From a bacterium Ga0077546 (lineage in GTDB: Bacteria > Cyanobacteriota > Vampirovibrionia > Obscuribacterales > Obscuribacteraceae): 10,125 bases of DNA. The notes below the pieces were generated by a model that did not search any database, was not told where the DNA came from, and was given only the letters and a program-made list of their open reading frames with translations. Location: the NCBI GenBank assembly GCA_001464165.1, contig LNEX01000111.1, forward strand, positions 1-10,125. The letters are read 5' to 3'. Within the stretch, counting starts at the first letter, position 1, and each line of letters opens with the position of its first letter. The position numbers and the translations under genes were made by a program. Below, piece after piece: positions 7,160 through 10,125 of this stretch.

Positions 7160-8310
7160 GCTGGTAACTCCTCTCTGCTCTCGCAGCTAGAGTGTGCAGG
7201 CAAATCAGAAAGACAAAAACTATCGCCGAGTATAAATTCGCCGGAAAATGCTATTTGCGCTGGTCCGTTTAGCTCGATGAGATTATCCAAGGAAGACCAG
7301 GTGACCTCAAGTTCCCCACCTGGAAGAATAACACAGCATTGACGGTTTAGGCGCTCCTCTATAACCCCGGCTGCCACCACTGCAGCAGCCCCAGAGGCGC
7401 AAGCCAAAGTTGGCCCACAGCCTCGTTCTACCACATAAACGACAGCCCGATCTCGCCCTTGCGGCAGCACAAATTCAACATTAACTCCTTGAGGAAAGAG
7501 AGACAGGCCCTGAATCTGTTGAGCCAAGTCAAGCAATCGAATAGGAAATTTTCCAGCAAAATCCGAAGAGGCACCACTCGATATACCACGCATACAGCCT
7601 TGATATTGACCAAGCTCCAGCTCTGCACAATCGAAGATGACGCAGTGCGGATTGCCCATGTCGATAGCCGTGGCACTAAGGGTAATATCGTTCAAAATTA
7701 GCTTCTCGGCTACAAACTTGATTAAGGGGGCAGCCAACTGAGTTCGCACCAAGCGCACCAATGACTGGCCCGAACAATGAGCGGCACCGCCGGCAGAGCC
7801 TAAGGCAGATTGCTGCACCACTACGCTCACAGGGTAGGCCCGAGTAGCAACATTGAACTTATCTGCGCTCGGCCAATGGCTTTCGCTGTTCTTACCAGCG
7901 TTCTCGCGAGCGAAATAAGCTAAACAGCGCAGACCATTGCCGCACATATCAGAGGACGAGCCATCACTATTGACATAAATCCAGGCAAGGTCGCATTGGT
8001 CATAAGAAGGATAAGTCGTCACTATTTTTTCGAGCACGCCAGCAGCACCATGGGGTCTGATAGCAACAATTAACCCATCAGCACCGATGCCAAAACGCCG
8101 GTCGCACACGGCTTGAGCCAAACGACTTAGGGCAGTAGCAGTATCTATCTTAGCTACGCCTGAGCCGGCTGCACCGGCCTGCGCCAAAACCGAGCGCAAT
8201 ACCAAATCGAGGTCAACGTCATTGACCATAACAAAGTCATTGCCAAGACCATGCATCTTGGTAAATGGCAATTTATAAGGCGGTAATTGGTTGGGGGCGG
8301 CGGTTTCCAT
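7156..8310 (-). CDS. dapF: Diaminopimelate epimerase
   Basis: Converts LL- to meso-diaminopimelate in the cytosol, the last step before peptidoglycan cross-linking residues and lysine. The two catalytic cysteines are visible: Cys123 in MCGNG and Cys304 in TLACASG. Also present are the start motif FTKMHGLGNDF (16-26), RRFGIGADGL (71-80), MGNPHCV (218-224) and FPQGVNVEF (272-280). At 384 residues it is about 100 longer than typical DapF. The extra length comes from a 15-residue N-terminal extension and Ala/Gly/Ser-rich insertions at about 44-62, 165-185 and 240-252. ERGCGPTLAC has Pro at 300 where most family members have Glu (GETLAC). ATG 8310 is the first start in frame and has no clear Shine-Dalgarno. 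The gene overlaps ftsQ by four bases. Confidence 0.92.
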   Translation of the reverse strand: METAAPNQLPPYKLPFTKMHGLGNDFVMVNDVDLDLVLRSVLAQAGAAGSGVAKIDTATALSRLAQAVCDRRFGIGADGLIVAIRPHGAAGVLEKIVTTYPSYDQCDLAWIYVNSDGSSSDMCGNGLRCLAYFARENAGKNSESHWPSADKFNVATRAYPVSVVVQQSALGSAGGAAHCSGQSLVRLVRTQLAAPLIKFVAEKLILNDITLSATAIDMGNPHCVIFDCAELELGQYQGCMRGISSGASSDFAGKFPIRLLDLAQQIQGLSLFPQGVNVEFVLPQGRDRAVVYVVERGCGPTLACASGAAAVVAAGVIEERLNRQCCVILPGGELEVTWSSLDNLIELNGPAQIAFSGEFILGDSFCLSDLPAHSSCESREELPA

Positions 8311-8322
8311 ATATCACGGGAG

Positions 8323-8351
8323 ATTATAAACCCTGCCAGCTTTCCTGTGCT
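8323..8351 (-). promoter_or_regulatory. Possible dapF promoter with near-leaderless start
   Basis: On the minus strand a perfect -10 box TATAAT (8328-8323) lies only 12 bases before the dapF ATG. The hexamer 17 bases upstream (AGCACA, 8351-8346) matches only three of six -35 positions. If used, transcription would begin five or six bases before the start codon, consistent with the lack of a Shine-Dalgarno. Confidence 0.35.
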
Positions 8352-8456
8352 TGACATGATCAGGAAGTAACCAATTAAAAAAGGATTTGCTAACAATCCC
8401 TTATATACTCATCGGTTTTTAGTCTTGCAGTTGAATAGTAAAAGGTTACTAATAAA

Positions 8457-9293
8457 ATGAGAGCATATATATCTGTTGACTTAGAAGGTGTTAACGGAAT
8501 TTTGCATTCGAGCCAAACTCAGCCCAACGAGCCTGGTTATGCCCGCGCCTTGGAGCTGATGCACGAAGAAACCAATGCTGTAATCGAAGGTCTTCTGGCT
8601 GGTGGTGTCGATGAGATTTTAGTGAATGATTCGCACTGGGATATGCGCAATCTTCATATAGAGAAACTCTACCAACACAAAGGTGTCTCAGTACGCAGTG
8701 GCTGGCAAAAGCCATTCTCTATGGTTTCTGGTGTCAATCCTGCCGATTTCGCTGTTTTTGTCGGCTACCATGCTCGGGCTGGCCATGCTACTGGGGTATT
8801 GAGCCACACATATCGCGCCCAGATCTTTTTTGAAGTCAAACTGAACGGTGAGCCGGTGGGCGAAACAGGCTTGAATGCAGCCCTAGCCGGTTACTTTGGA
8901 GTACCAATCGCCATGCTGTGCGGCGACGACACAGTCTGCGAAGAAGCCCACGATTTGCTAGGAAATATCGTCACTGCCCAGGTAAAAACTGCGGTGTCGC
9001 GCTATGCCGCAGTGTTTCACCCACACCAAGAAAATCTCACCCTTCTCAAAGAGAAAGCCCGCCAGGCAACGAACAAAAAGCATTGGCAACTATTTAGGGC
9101 AGCAGAACCGGCGCAGATTGAAATCACCTTCTTCGACCCTTCAATGGCAGATGCCGCCGAACTGTTACCGCAAATCAAGCGCCTTTCGGCCAGAACCATA
9201 AGCATTCATGGGGCTGACTACGGCGAGACCTTCCGCCTGATGCTGGCAGTCGGAGCTTTAGGCGCCAGCAGAAAAGACCCCTATTTCTCCTAA
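8457..9293 (+). CDS. dppA: Zinc D-aminopeptidase, DppA/M55 family
   Basis: A 278-residue cytosolic metallopeptidase of family M55. Bacillus DppA releases D-Ala from D-Ala-containing peptides, so a role in recycling peptidoglycan fragments is likely. Ligand positions match the family: Asp8 and Glu10 in SVDLEG, His60 in NDSH, His105 in GYHA, and Glu136 in GETGLNA, with the catalytic-type His117 in LSHTY. Length is normal. The ATG at 8457 has AAAGG 11 bases upstream, a long but usable spacing. It diverges from dapF across 146 bases in which a TTGACA at 8351-8356 has only a poor -10 (ATTAAA) at 17-base spacing. It has no dipeptide transporter genes beside it, unlike the Bacillus dpp operon, so the link to peptide import is not implied here. 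Confidence 0.88.
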   Translation: MRAYISVDLEGVNGILHSSQTQPNEPGYARALELMHEETNAVIEGLLAGGVDEILVNDSHWDMRNLHIEKLYQHKGVSVRSGWQKPFSMVSGVNPADFAVFVGYHARAGHATGVLSHTYRAQIFFEVKLNGEPVGETGLNAALAGYFGVPIAMLCGDDTVCEEAHDLLGNIVTAQVKTAVSRYAAVFHPHQENLTLLKEKARQATNKKHWQLFRAAEPAQIEITFFDPSMADAAELLPQIKRLSARTISIHGADYGETFRLMLAVGALGASRKDPYFS

Positions 9294-9365
9294 ATTAAGC
9301 TCTTGTGTGCCCTTGTAACAAAGACACTACGAAAATTTGATTAAATCTAATGATTTTCCTCTTCA

Positions 9366-9466
9366 CCTGTAGAGGGTAGGCCGTCTAACGGGTATCAAGA
9401 ATATACAGGGGATTGGATCTCTTGTTAAAAGAACAGGCAGCGACGGGGTAAGACGTCGATGCTGCT
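9366..9466 (+). promoter_or_regulatory. Hairpin-rich leader of the zinc-ribbon/rsmH unit
   Basis: Four inverted repeats follow one another: CCTGTA (9366-9371) with TACAGG (9404-9409), enclosing CCGT/ACGG (9381-9391); then CTTGTT with AACAGG (about 9421-9437); then GCAGCGACG with CGTC-GAT-GCTGC (about 9438-9466), nine pairs with one three-base bulge. The last stem buries the ATG at 9459. No known riboswitch consensus was recognised. It may be a regulatory leader or autoregulatory site. Confidence 0.4.
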
Positions 9467-10025
9467 TGGCTACGACTTCATTTTTACTCGGTCCATGGGG
9501 AATTTTCAGATGTTCCATTCTTCCTACCAGAACCTATCATTCCGTCAGCAAATAATCGCGGCCAACCAGTCGTATCCCTGCCCGCGCTGCAGTTCTGGCA
9601 TGATTGAACCGTTTGGAATCACTGAAACACTGAAATGTACTTCTTGCGAGCGCAGCTTCGTAGCCCTGCGGGGCGGTAGGATGCTTTACCCAGCTAACAA
9701 TATGGGCCTTAAGATTGCTCTGACATTCTGGTGGGATGGCCTCAGATGGCACTGCGCTGGCACAACCGCCAGCTCAAGACAGGTGCTTATGCTAGCCCTG
9801 CTTTTGACTTCGTCCGTTGCCCTTTCGCAAATGTTCTTATCTCTAAATCAAGTCGCCAGTAGACCGGAGTGGCAGTGGCTTAGCCCACCCCTAGCTGGCG
9901 CTATTGTCATGCTACTTGTTCTAGTCTTGATATACTCGTGCTGCGGAGACTTCGTTTTGGTAACGAAGCGCAAAGAAAGAACGAGCAAAAGCCCGCAGCC
10001 AGACCGCCCATCGACGGGCAACTAA
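9459..10025 (+). CDS. Zinc-ribbon membrane protein of unknown function
   Basis: A 188-residue protein if read from ATG 9459. A zinc ribbon with CPRC (41-44) and CTSC (60-63) is followed by a conserved-looking stretch WWDGLRWHCAGTTASSRQ (91-108), two membrane helices (about 109-129 and 143-162) and a basic, polar tail. The arrangement suggests a small membrane-anchored protein with a soluble zinc ribbon at its N-terminus; the WWDG..RWH..AGTTA pattern resembles proteins I associate with cyanobacteria, from memory. The true start is uncertain: ATG 9459 lies inside a hairpin with a poor ribosome site, while ATG 9495 and ATG 9510 (GGGGA eight bases before) are plausible and lose nothing from the domain. 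It ends 20 bases before rsmH and is probably co-transcribed with it. Confidence 0.7.
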   Translation: MLLGYDFIFTRSMGNFQMFHSSYQNLSFRQQIIAANQSYPCPRCSSGMIEPFGITETLKCTSCERSFVALRGGRMLYPANNMGLKIALTFWWDGLRWHCAGTTASSRQVLMLALLLTSSVALSQMFLSLNQVASRPEWQWLSPPLAGAIVMLLVLVLIYSCCGDFVLVTKRKERTSKSPQPDRPSTGN

Positions 10026-10045
10026 ATATACGGACTGATTAATTT

Positions 10046-10125
10046 TTGGAACATATACCGGTTCTCCTCAACGAAGTTATCGACGCATTGGATGTACGGC
10101 CCGGTCTTACATACGTAGATGCCAC
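10046..10125 (+). CDS. rsmH: 16S rRNA (cytosine-1402-N4) methyltransferase RsmH, 5' end only
   Basis: The last 80 bases encode (M)EHIPVLLNEVIDALDVRPGLTYVDA, shown here as EHIPVLLNEVIDAL then DVRPGLTYVDA. This is the highly characteristic RsmH/MraW N-terminus (HIPVLL.EV...L...PG..YVD.T), just before the SAM-binding motif. RsmH methylates C1402 of 16S rRNA in the decoding centre and usually heads the division and cell wall cluster. The start must be TTG 10046, because TAA sits two codons upstream (10040-10042) and no ATG or GTG lies between; the only SD-like bases are a weak CGGA at about 10031-10034. The gene continues beyond the window, so whether ftsL, ftsI and mur genes follow cannot be seen. 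Confidence 0.88.
   Translation, partial: MEHIPVLLNEVIDALDVRPGLTYVDA

Noticed and set aside
8351..8379. TTGACA on the plus strand as the dppA promoter
   Set aside because: The -10 at 17 bases is ATTAAA, only three of six matches; TATACT at 8404-8409 has no matching -35. The true dppA promoter is left open.

Overview
The window looks like bacterial chromosome from a non-photosynthetic relative of the Cyanobacteria (Melainabacteria/Vampirovibrionia type), though this is inference, not proof. The clues are a moderate G+C content, a WWDG..RWH..AGTTA zinc-ribbon protein of a kind I associate with cyanobacteria beside rsmH, a cyanobacterial-looking [10 protein letters not shown] active site in UDP-glucose dehydrogenase, and a DapF with ERGxGPTLAC instead of the usual ERGxGETLAC. 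I see no phage, transposon, CRISPR or RNA gene.

Left part (1-2972, minus strand): a geneless stretch (1-469) carries one very good outward-facing sigma70-type promoter. Then come a probably secreted DUF6599-like protein and a small lipoprotein, which read as a two-gene operon. Next is a Lys/Ala-rich, LEA-like soluble protein with its own strong promoter.

Middle part (2973-6218): a minus-strand nucleotide-sugar pair, ugd followed by uxs. It would turn UDP-glucose into UDP-glucuronate and then UDP-xylose, precursors for exopolysaccharide or envelope glycans. A plus-strand mazG-type NTP pyrophosphohydrolase gene diverges from it. The uxs gene is intact. Both ugd and mazG carry the same kind of lesion: a short stretch encoding a conserved motif is missing and the frame shifts, leaving two extra nucleotides at each junction. 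This is either an assembly fault or recent decay, and it is the most checkable oddity here.

Right part (6239-10125): a cell-wall group. On the minus strand dapF (meso-diaminopimelate synthesis) overlaps ftsQ (divisome) by an ATGA. Diverging on the plus strand are a zinc D-aminopeptidase of the DppA/M55 family, a zinc-ribbon membrane protein preceded by a hairpin-rich leader, and the first 26 codons of rsmH (16S rRNA methyltransferase, usually at the head of the dcw cluster), which starts at a TTG codon and runs off the window.

I did not find a convincing new multi-gene system. The best leads are the paired lesions, the structured leader before the zinc-ribbon/rsmH genes, the isolated outward promoter, and the LEA-like protein.
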